This document shows positions 35,645 through 44,474 of a DNA stretch of 64,000 bases, piece after piece. The stretch is from contig NZ_CP050063.1 of NCBI RefSeq assembly GCF_011604685.1, positions 8,039,001 to 8,103,000 of the forward strand. Reading direction: 5' to 3'. The DNA is from Spirosoma aureum (GTDB lineage Bacteria; Bacteroidota; Bacteroidia; Cytophagales; Spirosomataceae). Made by a program: the position numbers and the translations under genes. Within the stretch, counting starts at the first letter, position 1. Every line of letters begins with the position of its first letter. The notes under the pieces are model-generated. The model made no database searches, was not told the origin of the DNA, and was given only the letters and a program-made list of their open reading frames with translations.

Positions 35645-36262
35645 TTAGTGTATTTCTGGCCCCGCTTTCCGGTCGTCGGGCACAAATAGTTTTTGAGCAG
35701 GCATTACTATCTTCGGCAATGTCTGGGCGTTTAGCACGGCTTTTTCGTCGAGAAGTTTATTCGCCGTCAGCAGGTAAGCCGTCAGCGAATAAACTTCTTC
35801 GTTGGTTAATGAACCCGGCTGGCTAAATGGCATGGCTCGCTGAATGTAATCGAACACAGTCGTAGCATAAGGCCAGTAGTTGCCAATCACTTTTTCGGTT
35901 CGTTTTCCCGGTGCCGGAGTCGTTGTGACCAACGATCCGTTGGGGCCTCCTACCCCACCCGCACCATGACAGGCAGCACATTTTGCCGCGAAGATTACCG
36001 CACCGGTCGTTGCCGTACCAGACCCGGCAGGTAAGCCCTGACCATCAGGACGTACATCGATGTCCAGCGGGGTTATCTGCACAGCACTTGCCGGTTTGCC
36101 ATAGCCAAATCGGGTAGGCAATGAGTCGGTATTCAGAACGCCCTTTCGACTTCTATCCGCCTGACTCGTATCAGAAAATAGGGAGCCAGCAATCGGATGC
36201 GGGTACAGATCGAGAACCGCCACAAACAACCCGACAGGTAGCACCAGCCATGCATTACTCAT
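35645..36262 (-). CDS. sorB: c-type cytochrome, SorB-like electron acceptor of the sulfite dehydrogenase
   Basis: 205 residues. N-terminal hydrophobic segment acts as signal or membrane anchor (AWLVLPVGLFVAVLDLY). One heme site: CAACH with Cys95, Cys98 and His99. A Met in RAMPFSQPGSL is a good axial ligand, and TNEEVYSLTAYLLTAN is the typical end helix of class I cytochromes. Its first codons overlap the end of the DoxX-like gene by 8 bases and the molybdoenzyme gene follows 23 bases later, so it is a subunit or direct partner of that enzyme. Confidence 0.87.
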   Translation of the reverse strand: MSNAWLVLPVGLFVAVLDLYPHPIAGSLFSDTSQADRSRKGVLNTDSLPTRFGYGKPASAVQITPLDIDVRPDGQGLPAGSGTATTGAVIFAAKCAACHGAGGVGGPNGSLVTTTPAPGKRTEKVIGNYWPYATTVFDYIQRAMPFSQPGSLTNEEVYSLTAYLLTANKLLDEKAVLNAQTLPKIVMPAQKLFVPDDRKAGPEIH

Positions 36263-38062
36263 ACTTCCCTGCTTTCAGTGTGCTCTCCGACAGGGCATAT
36301 TTCCGGCTATAGCGGTCCAGCACCACATAAATCGAATCTTTCGTTTCGTTGACTCCCCGCAGGATGACCTTATTGCCACCATCCTGTGCGGTATAACTGA
36401 GAATCATGCGATTACGCTTGGTCGGGCGATTTTCGGCTTCAATCCCTTTGGTACGCCGGGCCGACCGGGCAATTGGATCAATCTTCGGGTCTTCGGGCCC
36501 AATGATTGCCAGTGCTTCTTTGGGAATCCAGTTATCTGGTTTGCCGGATTCGCCAGCATCATCTTTCCGGCGGCCTTCACCGCGACGGTCTTCACCGCGA
36601 CGGCCCTCACCTCTCGATCGACCACGTGCCCCTCCTTCGTTTGTTCCGCCCAGATCGCGATTATTACCCAGAAATTCCCGGTTCTCGGCATTGCGGGCTC
36701 CCCGATTTTTATCCTGCAAATACAGAACGTGATGAACGGGGTCGGCTTCGTAATAAAATACCCGCTGCCCACCTGAAACACCCGTCAGTTCGAAGGTTCG
36801 GTTGATGTCGCGCATGGGCGCACCTCCCCCATTGGAAAGGTCTAGCTCAACCGGTTTATTGACCTTGAACGTCAGTGTGGTCCAGTTTTCGAAGGTGGCC
36901 TGCTGCCAGCGTACCGAATCCAGTGGCGAGTAGGGTAGCACCTTTCCATTGAGCCGGAACTCGGTCACGTTGTAGTTACCCCGCAGTTCTTTTATGCCTT
37001 TTTGGGCCGGTTGCTTATAGGGATCATACCGAAAATTGACGTACTGGAGCCAGAACAGCAACACCAGAAAAAGACCGATCGTGAGCGTTTTCAGCCCAAT
37101 CCGCCCATACTGCTGCCAGCCCGTAAATGTTGGTGCGAAATAGTTCGGACTTGTCAGTCGTTCCCGGATGAGCAGGTTGTAAATGTCTTTGATGTAGTAG
37201 ATCAACAGGAAGCCGGACAGTAGCACGAAATAGGAACTGTAGCCATGCACTCCTCCATCATAAGCGAAGTTGACGTAAACAATATCGGCCAGCGCCCCAA
37301 ACAGCAATACGGCACCCCAGAACGTGGTGACCCGAAAAAACAGCAAAGCGCCTGCCAGCACCTCAACCACCCCCGTAAACACTTCATACCAGGGCGCAAT
37401 GCCAATTGAAAGCCAGTAGATTTTCTGGGCCGTCAGGTCGCCGAAGTTTGTGTTCAGTACACCCAGTGATGGGTACGGCAATTGGGTAGGCATTAGTTTG
37501 GTGAAACCGAAACCAATAATGCCGATGCCTGCCCGATAGCGTACAACAACCCGCAACCAGTAATAAAGCAAGTTGTAATCGCGCGCTTCGGCGTTGCGAA
37601 ACCGGGCTACAGCCGTCCAGATCAACCCGGCAACCGTTGCAAAAATCAGCGTAATGATCCAGGGCGCATACCCATTCAGCGTACTGCCGAAGAGCTTATT
37701 GCCAAAGATCGTTAAGCCTGAACCGAAGCGGGCCACATCGTAGAGGTCGCGGTAATGCAGGTGCAGCCAGTCGAATTCCAGAATTTCTTTATACCAGTCG
37801 AGGCTATTGGGCAGCGACATACTAATGAAGAACACAAACGCAATCCGGAATAGAATTTTCTGGTTTTCTGTCCAGGCCGGGTCTGACTTAGTCGATACGG
37901 GTTCAGCCGGAATTGGCCAGGGCCGCTCTTGAACGGCTGACTGAGCGACGAATGGAGATTGCCGCCGGGATTGGCTCGAATCAGACTGGGGGGGGCCGCT
38001 AATTCTTCGGGCGATACCAGTCCTAAGTCCGCACGTTCGGGAGTGATGTTTGGGGTTGCCAT
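36255..38062 (-). CDS. DoxX-like multi-pass membrane protein (apparent frameshift at a run of eight C)
   Basis: From ATG 38062 the start MATPNITPERADLG runs into a C8 tract (G8 at 37988-37995). The rest of the protein lies in another frame, open from upstream through the tract to the stop at 36255. One extra C would join both halves into about 602 residues. The shifted frame gives AWTENQKILFRIAFVFFI, which lines up with HWTAVEKTIFRFVFLYFL of the paralogue at 38076-39470, so the joint is real homology. Without repair the likely start is a GTG at 37835 or ATG at 37820. Shared features with the paralogue: LLYYWLRVVVRYR, FGFTKLMPTQLPYPS, YNVTEFRLNGKVLPYSPLDSVRW. An Arg/Gly/Glu-rich insert is present here only. 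Likely inner-membrane partner of the sulfite system. Confidence 0.8.
36572..36611 (-). repeat. 15-bp tandem repeat coding for an Arg/Gly/Glu-rich insert
   Basis: Two and two-thirds copies of a 15-base unit (GGCCTTCACCGCGAC, GGTCTTCACCGCGAC, GGCCCTCACC on the + strand). On the - strand they encode an RRGED/RRGEG-type stretch of the DoxX-like protein. The unit length is a multiple of three, so copy changes keep the frame. Confidence 0.7.
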
Positions 38063-38075
38063 CGTTCAGAGGAGA

Positions 38076-39470
38076 TTAGAGTTTGAGCGATCCGCGCCGA
38101 CCAGCTTTGGCGGCCTCGTCGATGAGGTATTTTTTGTTGATTTTATCCAGCACAGCGTAGACTGAATCACGCTTTTCGTCCAGTCCAGCGAGAATAATCT
38201 GTCCGTTACCTGCCTTTGTATACGTCAGTTGCAGCGTTTCAGCAGCGTAGTTCGGATTGCTGTTTTTGAGCGTCAACAGGTTTCGGGCCGGATCTACAGT
38301 ATAGCGGTAATAATGCCTCCCCTGCGATCCGGCAAATTCATAATCCTCTTCAGTCGATCCGCCGGTACGGTCGGTAGCTGGCAGTTTTTCCGTAACCGTA
38401 TTGACGATCCTGACAGGTCGATTCGATTTGATACTGATCGTATTCCAGGTCTCAAACACCACATCCTGCCAACGAACAGGGTCGTTCTTGGCATAAGGCA
38501 GTGTTTTGCCGCCTACTCGAAACTCACTGACATTATAAAGCCCGGCAGCACCTGGCAAACCCGGTGTTTTCGGAAACCGAACGGAGCCATTTCGGTAGGT
38601 TGAATAGGTCGTAAACCCATAAAGCAGGACCGTAAACAGGATAAATGCCGACTTGAGAGCGAATCGTCCATACCGCTGCCATTGCTCATTCAGAACTAGA
38701 TGAAAACGATTGGGAGAAGCTGGCAATTCCAGCGACAGTAGCCGGAACAAACGGATCGCATCGAAGGCAAACAGAACCAGCGCAAACGTGATGAGTAGTC
38801 CACTATAGACATATTCGCCCCCTTCGTAAGCCAGATTCGAGAAGAACACATTCCCCAGAAACGGCAGCAGAATCAACGTACCGATCGTGGCTGTCTTACG
38901 GTTAAGCAAAAGCAGACCACCGGCCAATTCGACAGCCCCCAGAAAGGATTCGTAATTGGGTACGATCCCCAGCGACAGCGAAAATAGCTTCCAGGCCGTA
39001 TGGTCACCATAAGCGGTGTTGAGGTTGCTGATAGACGGCAGTGGTGCCTGCAACGGGAACAGTTTGATGAATCCGTAGGCAATCACGCCCAGCGCCAGCC
39101 GATAGCGCAGTATAACCCGCAGCCAGTAATACAACTGGTCGTAGTCGGTTTTAGAATCGTTCCGAAACGACCACACCACCGAACCGATAGCAGCAAACAC
39201 CAGCACAACGCCCCAGTTAACGAAGGTATCCTCTGGCCCGAAAAACCGGGGCGCATAGTGCGACAGATTGAACAGGTAGCGTGTATAGCCGCCATTAAAG
39301 TCAACCAGATTCACAAAGAATTGCGCATCGAGTGGTAAGGCCTGAATTAGAAAATACAGGAAAACGAACCGAAAAATAGTTTTTTCAACGGCTGTCCAGT
39401 GACCATCAGCCGGAACAGTAAAAGGCTGGCTAGTCGGTGACGGAGCGGAAATAGTTTCTGAATAACTCAT
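38076..39470 (-). CDS. DoxX-like multi-pass membrane protein
   Basis: 464 residues, several membrane segments (IFRFVFLYFLIQAL, WGVVLVFAAIGSVVW, LRYRLALGVIAYGFIKLFP, FLGAVELAGGLLLL). The YGFIKLFPLQAPLPS stretch and the four-helix core fit the DoxX/HTTM-like group, whose DoxD member is part of thiosulfate:quinone oxidoreductase. A C-terminal soluble beta-rich domain (GLYNVSEFRVGGKTLPYAKNDPVRWQ) is shared with the next gene. It starts 22 bases after the SusD gene and ends 13 bases before the next DoxX-like gene. Passing electrons from the sulfite enzyme to quinone is a plausible role but is not shown by the sequence. Confidence 0.8.
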   Translation of the reverse strand: MSYSETISAPSPTSQPFTVPADGHWTAVEKTIFRFVFLYFLIQALPLDAQFFVNLVDFNGGYTRYLFNLSHYAPRFFGPEDTFVNWGVVLVFAAIGSVVWSFRNDSKTDYDQLYYWLRVILRYRLALGVIAYGFIKLFPLQAPLPSISNLNTAYGDHTAWKLFSLSLGIVPNYESFLGAVELAGGLLLLNRKTATIGTLILLPFLGNVFFSNLAYEGGEYVYSGLLITFALVLFAFDAIRLFRLLSLELPASPNRFHLVLNEQWQRYGRFALKSAFILFTVLLYGFTTYSTYRNGSVRFPKTPGLPGAAGLYNVSEFRVGGKTLPYAKNDPVRWQDVVFETWNTISIKSNRPVRIVNTVTEKLPATDRTGGSTEEDYEFAGSQGRHYYRYTVDPARNLLTLKNSNPNYAAETLQLTYTKAGNGQIILAGLDEKRDSVYAVLDKINKKYLIDEAAKAGRRGSLKL

Positions 39471-39492
39471 GATGATGTTAATTGAGTAGTGA

Positions 39493-40845
39493 TCAGTATC
39501 CAGGATTTTGTTCCAGCGCCTTATCGGTCAGCAGTTGCTGCACCGGAATAGGGAGCACCGACCGGTTTTGGTCAGTAAGATTGAAAACAGCCGGAGCACG
39601 GCCCGTCCGCACGATGTCGAACCAGCGATGCGGCTCCAGTGCGAATTCAACCCGCCGTTCGTTTTCTACAGCCAGTAGAATCGCATCTTTCGTTGCGGCA
39701 GTGGCCGTGGTGAGTGCGGTCAACCCCGCCCGATCGCGCACGGCATTGAGGTCCGTCAGCGCATCGGTGAGTTTGTCCTGTTGCGCGCGGGCTTCGGCCC
39801 GAATCAGGTAGGCTTCGGCAATCCGGAAGATGTACGACGGGTCAGAAGCCGGGTTGCGGTAATAGAGGTTTCCGTACCAGCGGTTCTGGTTGTCTTTAGC
39901 CACGAGCACCGAGCGATTTCCGCCAATGGCCGGATTATTCAGCAGTGCCACCAGCGCATCGTTGGGAGCCCACTGGCGTGTACCACCGTTCGTTTGTGGT
40001 TGCCATTGGCCCCGATGGCTATTGACTTCGGTCGTGCCGTTATAGAAAATCTCGAATACGGATTCTGCCGTTCCCCGCGCATCGCTCTGGAAAAAAGCTC
40101 CATATGGTTTCAGCAGCTTATAGTTGGTCGCATCGCTGATGAGTCGGGTCGCATAATCTTCAGCCTTCGCGTAGTCTTTCTGATACAGATAATAGCGGGA
40201 TTTGAGGGCAAAAACCGTTTTCTGTGTCACCCGATAGCGATCGACTGTAGTCGGCAGGAGGGGTTCGGCCGCGTCCAGATCTTTCAGCGCCTGTGCATAA
40301 GTATCGGCCTGACTGCTCCGCTTAATGCCCGAATTGTCCGTCGGTTTGGTCGTTGGACTGGTAATGATGGGCACCCCACCAAATGTGCGGGCCAGATCGA
40401 AGTAGGCCAGGGCACGAATGGTATACGCTTCGCCGAGATACTGGTTTTTAAGGGCCGTGGTCAGGGTTGGGTCCGTTACAGCCGGCACTTTCGCCAATAC
40501 GTTATTGGCTCGGTTGATCGTCCGGTAAATCGCGATCCAGACACTGGCAATTGTCGAATTATCGGCGTTGACCTTCTTGTTGATAAACTCCTGCACCTGC
40601 GACTGCGAGCCGGTCCACTGAATATTATCACCCGTCAGATAGCCAATACTTTGAAAACTGGTGCCGTAATAATCACCGCTGGCCAGTGCGCTGTAAACAC
40701 CACGTAGGGCTGTCAACGCCGAATTCTGATCGGTTATCGTTTCCGTGTCGGAGATCGACTCCAGCGGTTTAACATCTAAAAACTCCTTGCAACTACTGGC
40801 GCTCAGCAGCAGGAGCAGCGAAAAAATGATTTTTATGCGATTCAT
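39493..40845 (-). CDS. susD: RagB/SusD family nutrient-binding lipoprotein
   Basis: 450 residues from the ATG at 40845, which gives a compact lipoprotein signal with Cys19 (LLLLLSASSC). ATG 40857 is an alternative four codons earlier. SusD features: TINRANNVLAKV, EAYTIRALAYFDLARTFGGVPI, ENERRVEFALEPHRWFDIVRTG, and the end KALEQNPGY. Partner of the SusC at 40926-43967; the DoxX-like gene follows after 22 bases. This is the surface binder for the compound that feeds the sulfite operon. Confidence 0.94.
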   Translation of the reverse strand: MNRIKIIFSLLLLLSASSCKEFLDVKPLESISDTETITDQNSALTALRGVYSALASGDYYGTSFQSIGYLTGDNIQWTGSQSQVQEFINKKVNADNSTIASVWIAIYRTINRANNVLAKVPAVTDPTLTTALKNQYLGEAYTIRALAYFDLARTFGGVPIITSPTTKPTDNSGIKRSSQADTYAQALKDLDAAEPLLPTTVDRYRVTQKTVFALKSRYYLYQKDYAKAEDYATRLISDATNYKLLKPYGAFFQSDARGTAESVFEIFYNGTTEVNSHRGQWQPQTNGGTRQWAPNDALVALLNNPAIGGNRSVLVAKDNQNRWYGNLYYRNPASDPSYIFRIAEAYLIRAEARAQQDKLTDALTDLNAVRDRAGLTALTTATAATKDAILLAVENERRVEFALEPHRWFDIVRTGRAPAVFNLTDQNRSVLPIPVQQLLTDKALEQNPGY

Positions 40846-40925
40846 TGGTTGATTCATTTGGGTGATATCCTGCCATTGTCGATAGAGACGCACGACCGGG
40901 CAAGACAGCACCGGAAAGAGGCAGC

Positions 40926-43900
40926 TTATAAAGTCAGACTAATACCACCCTGTATACCAACAGGTTGAGGAGGTGTACCCAGATCGATACCCTGCGAATT
41001 CGGATCGCTGCTGGCGCTCGACTCCGGATCGAGGCCTGTGTATTTGGTCAGCAGCCAGAGATTCGTACCCACGGCATAGACCCGTAGACCCTGAATACCC
41101 ACCCGGCGGGTTAATTCTTTGGGGAGCGTATACCCAATAGCCAGCGATTTGAGCCGCAAAAACGACCCATCTTCCAGCCAACGGCTTCCACCATCGCGGT
41201 AGTTGTTGACATTAATGCCATCGGGGCGCGGCACATCGGTGATATCGCCCGGCTTCTGCCAGCGGGCCAGATTGGTCGCAAAAATGATGCGGGCGGCATC
41301 ACGGGCTCCCCCACCCTCACCAAAGAATTTGTTGTGATTATAAATCTTGTTGCCGTACTGGTACGAGAAGAACAGATTGATATCAAACCCTTTAAAGGTC
41401 AGACTATTGGTCAGTCCACCAAAGAATTTCGGCCAGATGCTGCCCACCAGTTGTCGGTCGTCAACGGTTATTTTACCGTCTTTATTCACATCGTCGTAGA
41501 CCACGTTGCCCGTTTGCGGATCTACGTAGAGCTGTTTATAGACCCAGAACGAATACAGTGGGAATCCCTGCTGCTGGAGAATCAGATCGCGGCTTCCGTA
41601 ACGCAGGGGTGTTGCCAGCTTTTCGATGCGGTTAACATTCTGTGCTACGTTGAAGCTGGTCGTCCAGGTTAGCCCACCCCGGCGGATATTGACCGTATTG
41701 ATACCAAACTCGAAACCCTTGTTGCTGATTTCGGCCGCATTGCTCCAGTAGTTGCTGAAGCCGGTTGTTCCCGCCAGGGCTATTTGTAGCAGGCCATTCG
41801 AGGTGTATTTGTCGTAGACGTTAAACTCGAAGCCAACCCGATCATTAAACAGCGACACATCGAGTCCGGCGTTGATCTGCCGGGTCCGCTCCCACTGCAA
41901 ATCAGGATTGCCCAACTGCTGGGGCGAGATACCTGGACTGCCCTGATAGCCCGTGCCGCCGGTCCAAAGACCTTGTGCGGCAAAGTTCCCAATGCCATTC
42001 TGATTACCCGTTACGCCCCAGCTGGCCCGGAATTTCAGGTCACTGATAAATGTCGCATCGCGCAGAAACTCTTCCTGTTTGATGCGCCAGGCCACACCCA
42101 CCGACGGGAAATACCCCCACTTGCGCGATGAACCAAACCGCGACGAGCCATCGGCCCGAACACTGGCATCAATCAGGTATTTGCCCGCAAAATTGTAGTC
42201 AGCTTTGGCGAAAAAAGAAGCCAGGGTGCTTTTACTCCAGTTCTGCGAGCTGGCGGTTGTAGCCGCCGACGAGATCTGGGTAAAGTTGTCATTTGGGAAA
42301 CCACGCCCTTCAGCGTAGGTACGCGTGAGGTTATCACTTTGCAGTGTGTTACCGACCAACAGGCCAAACGAATGGTTCGCGCCAAGTTTTTTCCGGTATG
42401 TCAGTGTCTGTTCGTTCAGCCAGGTTGTGTACTGGCTAACGCTCGATGTTGCATAGCCGTTGGGGCTTCCCGAAATCAGGAGCGAATTCCAGTATTCCGA
42501 CTCGTTGTAGTTGTTGTAATCAATGCCGAAACTGGTCCGAAATTTCAGACCCGGCAGCAATTGCGCATCGGCATAGAGGTTTCCAATGTAGCGAAGACTG
42601 GTCGTGTGAACATTGTAATTATTGATCAGCAAAGTGAGGTTGTCGAACCCGGCCCGGCCAACCAAAACGCCCTGATCATTCGTTGGTGACAGGTAGGTAG
42701 GCGTATGCAATGCAGCCTGCAACAGCCCTCCGGCCGGACCATCACCCGCGCGACCCTGATTGCGGTAGGTGCGGGTAAACGTATTACTTACCCCAACCTG
42801 AATCTTATCGTTTACCTGCTGATCGAGGTTAACTTTAAAGCTGGCACGACTAAAATCGATAGGCCGGATAATGGCTTCCTGCGTATTGTAGCCACCACCA
42901 ATGTAGTATTTGGTCGTTTGCGTACCGCCTGTCAGTGAAATATCATAATTACGGAGCTGGGCCGTACGAAACAGTTCGCCCAGACGATCGTACGTTTTTT
43001 GCTCTTCGGGAAGGCCGCGTCCACCCTCTGAAACAGGCCGGAATGGGCGGTTGGCAACCGTCCGGTTAAGCGTCGGATCGTCTTTGCCAGTGTTTACCCA
43101 CCATTCGTTCACCAATGTAGCATGCTCCGGACCCGTTGTCAGATCCCAAAGTTTAGCCGCTTTGGCAGCTCCCGCCGAAGCGTCGATCTTGATGGTTGGC
43201 CGCTGGCCAAACGCTCCCCGTTTCGTGGTGATGATAACAACGCCATTAGCCCCGCGCGATCCGTATAGAGCGGTTGCTTCAGCATCTTTCAGGATTTCCA
43301 TGCTTTCAATATCGGACGGGTTAATGTCGGCAATCGGAGAGGTCGCCTTACCGCCCGTACTGATACTTTGCAGGCTATTGTTATTGATAAACACGCCATC
43401 TACCACATAAAGAGGGTCATTGCTGCCGTTGATTGACGTTGCTCCACGCACCCGAATATTGACCCGTTCGCCCGGCACACCTGTGGCGCTCGAAATCTGG
43501 ACACCCGGCACTTTGCCCTGCAACTGAGCGTCTACGCTTCCGACCGGAATAACTTTTGTGTCGCTGGGGTCTATTTTAGCAATGGAACCGATGAGGTTTT
43601 TTCGTTCCGCAGTGCCATAGCCCACTACAATCACTTCATTGAGCTGCCGCAAATCGGCTTCCAGTTGCACCCGTAACGGAGCCGAACCAGTTACGCGCAC
43701 CTCGATTGTTTTGTAGCCAATAGCCGACAGTACTACTAGATCACCAGGTTTGGCAGATAAGCTGAATTTCCCGTTGGCGTCAGTGACAGTTCCTTTTGTC
43801 TGTCCTTTCAAGACGATGTTTACGCCAGGAAGCAGTTCGCCATTGTCGGCCCGGACGGTGCCGGTAAGTGAAGCATTGGTTGTGTTTGATGGACTGTCTG

Positions 43901-43967
43901 GCGATTGTGCCGACAATCCGAACGGAATGAGTAATAGAATTACCCAAACTGCATAGAGTTTTTGCAT
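40926..43967 (-). CDS. susC: SusC/RagA TonB-dependent transporter heading the sulfite operon
   Basis: 1013 residues from ATG 43967, which gives a clean signal peptide ending GLSAQ; the frame stays open further upstream but without a good start. CarboxypepD_reg-like domain (LTGTVRADNGELLPGVNIV), plug with EVIVVGYGTAERKNLIGS and ALYGSRGANGVVIITTKRG, and a barrel ending VGIQGGISLTL, so the last residue is Leu, not Phe. No STN domain. It is the first gene of a tight - strand run through SusD, two DoxX-like proteins, cytochrome, sulfite oxidase, DASS carrier and YeiH. Confidence 0.94.
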   Translation of the reverse strand: MQKLYAVWVILLLIPFGLSAQSPDSPSNTTNASLTGTVRADNGELLPGVNIVLKGQTKGTVTDANGKFSLSAKPGDLVVLSAIGYKTIEVRVTGSAPLRVQLEADLRQLNEVIVVGYGTAERKNLIGSIAKIDPSDTKVIPVGSVDAQLQGKVPGVQISSATGVPGERVNIRVRGATSINGSNDPLYVVDGVFINNNSLQSISTGGKATSPIADINPSDIESMEILKDAEATALYGSRGANGVVIITTKRGAFGQRPTIKIDASAGAAKAAKLWDLTTGPEHATLVNEWWVNTGKDDPTLNRTVANRPFRPVSEGGRGLPEEQKTYDRLGELFRTAQLRNYDISLTGGTQTTKYYIGGGYNTQEAIIRPIDFSRASFKVNLDQQVNDKIQVGVSNTFTRTYRNQGRAGDGPAGGLLQAALHTPTYLSPTNDQGVLVGRAGFDNLTLLINNYNVHTTSLRYIGNLYADAQLLPGLKFRTSFGIDYNNYNESEYWNSLLISGSPNGYATSSVSQYTTWLNEQTLTYRKKLGANHSFGLLVGNTLQSDNLTRTYAEGRGFPNDNFTQISSAATTASSQNWSKSTLASFFAKADYNFAGKYLIDASVRADGSSRFGSSRKWGYFPSVGVAWRIKQEEFLRDATFISDLKFRASWGVTGNQNGIGNFAAQGLWTGGTGYQGSPGISPQQLGNPDLQWERTRQINAGLDVSLFNDRVGFEFNVYDKYTSNGLLQIALAGTTGFSNYWSNAAEISNKGFEFGINTVNIRRGGLTWTTSFNVAQNVNRIEKLATPLRYGSRDLILQQQGFPLYSFWVYKQLYVDPQTGNVVYDDVNKDGKITVDDRQLVGSIWPKFFGGLTNSLTFKGFDINLFFSYQYGNKIYNHNKFFGEGGGARDAARIIFATNLARWQKPGDITDVPRPDGINVNNYRDGGSRWLEDGSFLRLKSLAIGYTLPKELTRRVGIQGLRVYAVGTNLWLLTKYTGLDPESSASSDPNSQGIDLGTPPQPVGIQGGISLTL

Positions 43968-44056
43968 TACTTTGTAATGGTTACGTGAGAAACAAGGTAG
44001 GCCAACAGGCGTTGCGATCGCCGGGAGGCCAGGTGCCAATATCTTGTTGTGACCGA

Positions 44057-44087
44057 CCGGAACGGTTGCCGCCGTTCCGGTTTTTTT
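44057..44087 (+). terminator. Rho-independent terminator-like hairpin on the + strand, no upstream gene
   Basis: CCGGAACGG (44057-44065), loop TTGCCG, CCGTTCCGG (44072-44080), then seven T (44081-44087). It would stop + strand transcripts, yet all nearby genes are on the - strand. On the - strand it forms a hairpin in the SusC leader without a T-run. It may block antisense transcription into the region or act as a leader structure. Confidence 0.7.
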
Positions 44088-44310
44088 ATTGGCAGGCTTT
44101 AAGTGACTGGTAGTTCGTGCAGGAAGATTATGTCATAGGTCAACAACGGGATTAAACAAATATCAATTAACTATATAGACTAAGAGGTTTATTGATGATC
44201 AACATTGACTAATAAAGCCCCTTCCTATTTGGCATCTGCGGCTTTGTTACTGGCTTGCGATTGCCACCAATTAGCCAGACAGAAATCCCACGTTTTCAGG
44301 GAAAGCTACA

Positions 44311-44363
44311 AATTAAATACCTCTATTCTCTATAGAATAGATAGGAAATAAGGGTATTTAATT
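44311..44363. repeat. Nested inverted repeats, candidate operator or leader stem
   Basis: Outer arms AATTAAATACC (44311-44321) and GGTATTTAATT (44353-44363) are perfect 11-bp inverted repeats. Inside them TCTATTCT (44322-44329), CTAT, AGAATAGA (44334-44341) form a second perfect hairpin. The ATTCT/AGAAT core recurs with wider spacing upstream of the other SusC gene at 31006-31029. Confidence 0.65.
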
Positions 44364-44474
44364 GACTATCAGCACACAAAGTTGTGCATAGACAATTAAA
44401 CCCGCAAATTTTATTTCGCGTTTTACTTATAAAATTTTGGTAATACTGCTGATTGTCAGCCCTTCGGATAAGCT

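Larger units (their letters stand above)
43968..44474. other. 507-base regulatory region upstream of the SusC/sulfite operon
   Basis: No gene seen. It holds a terminator-like hairpin facing the + strand (44057-44087), a hairpin formed by CTGGCT (44251-44256) and AGCCAG (44273-44278) around an inner ATTG-CCAC-CAAT stem, and large nested inverted repeats (44311-44363). I found no exact TAnnTTTG element on the - strand; TTAATTTG at about 44309-44316 is one base off. I searched it for a second SAM-I aptamer and did not find a convincing one. Confidence 0.65.

Noticed and set aside
37712..38062. Separate small gene beginning MATPNITPERADLG
   Set aside because: Only its first 25 or so residues look real; after the C8 tract the frame turns into basic, Cys-rich nonsense while the other frame shows homology to the paralogue. 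I treat it as the N-terminus of the DoxX-like gene.
39781..40707. 308-codon open frame on the + strand
   Set aside because: Antisense to the SusD gene at 39493-40845, which is well supported.
44000..44300. Second SAM-I riboswitch before the sulfite SusC
   Set aside because: Only isolated look-alike words (GGCAATC, ATGCCAAA) are present; no P1 and no complete P2-P4 set could be drawn.
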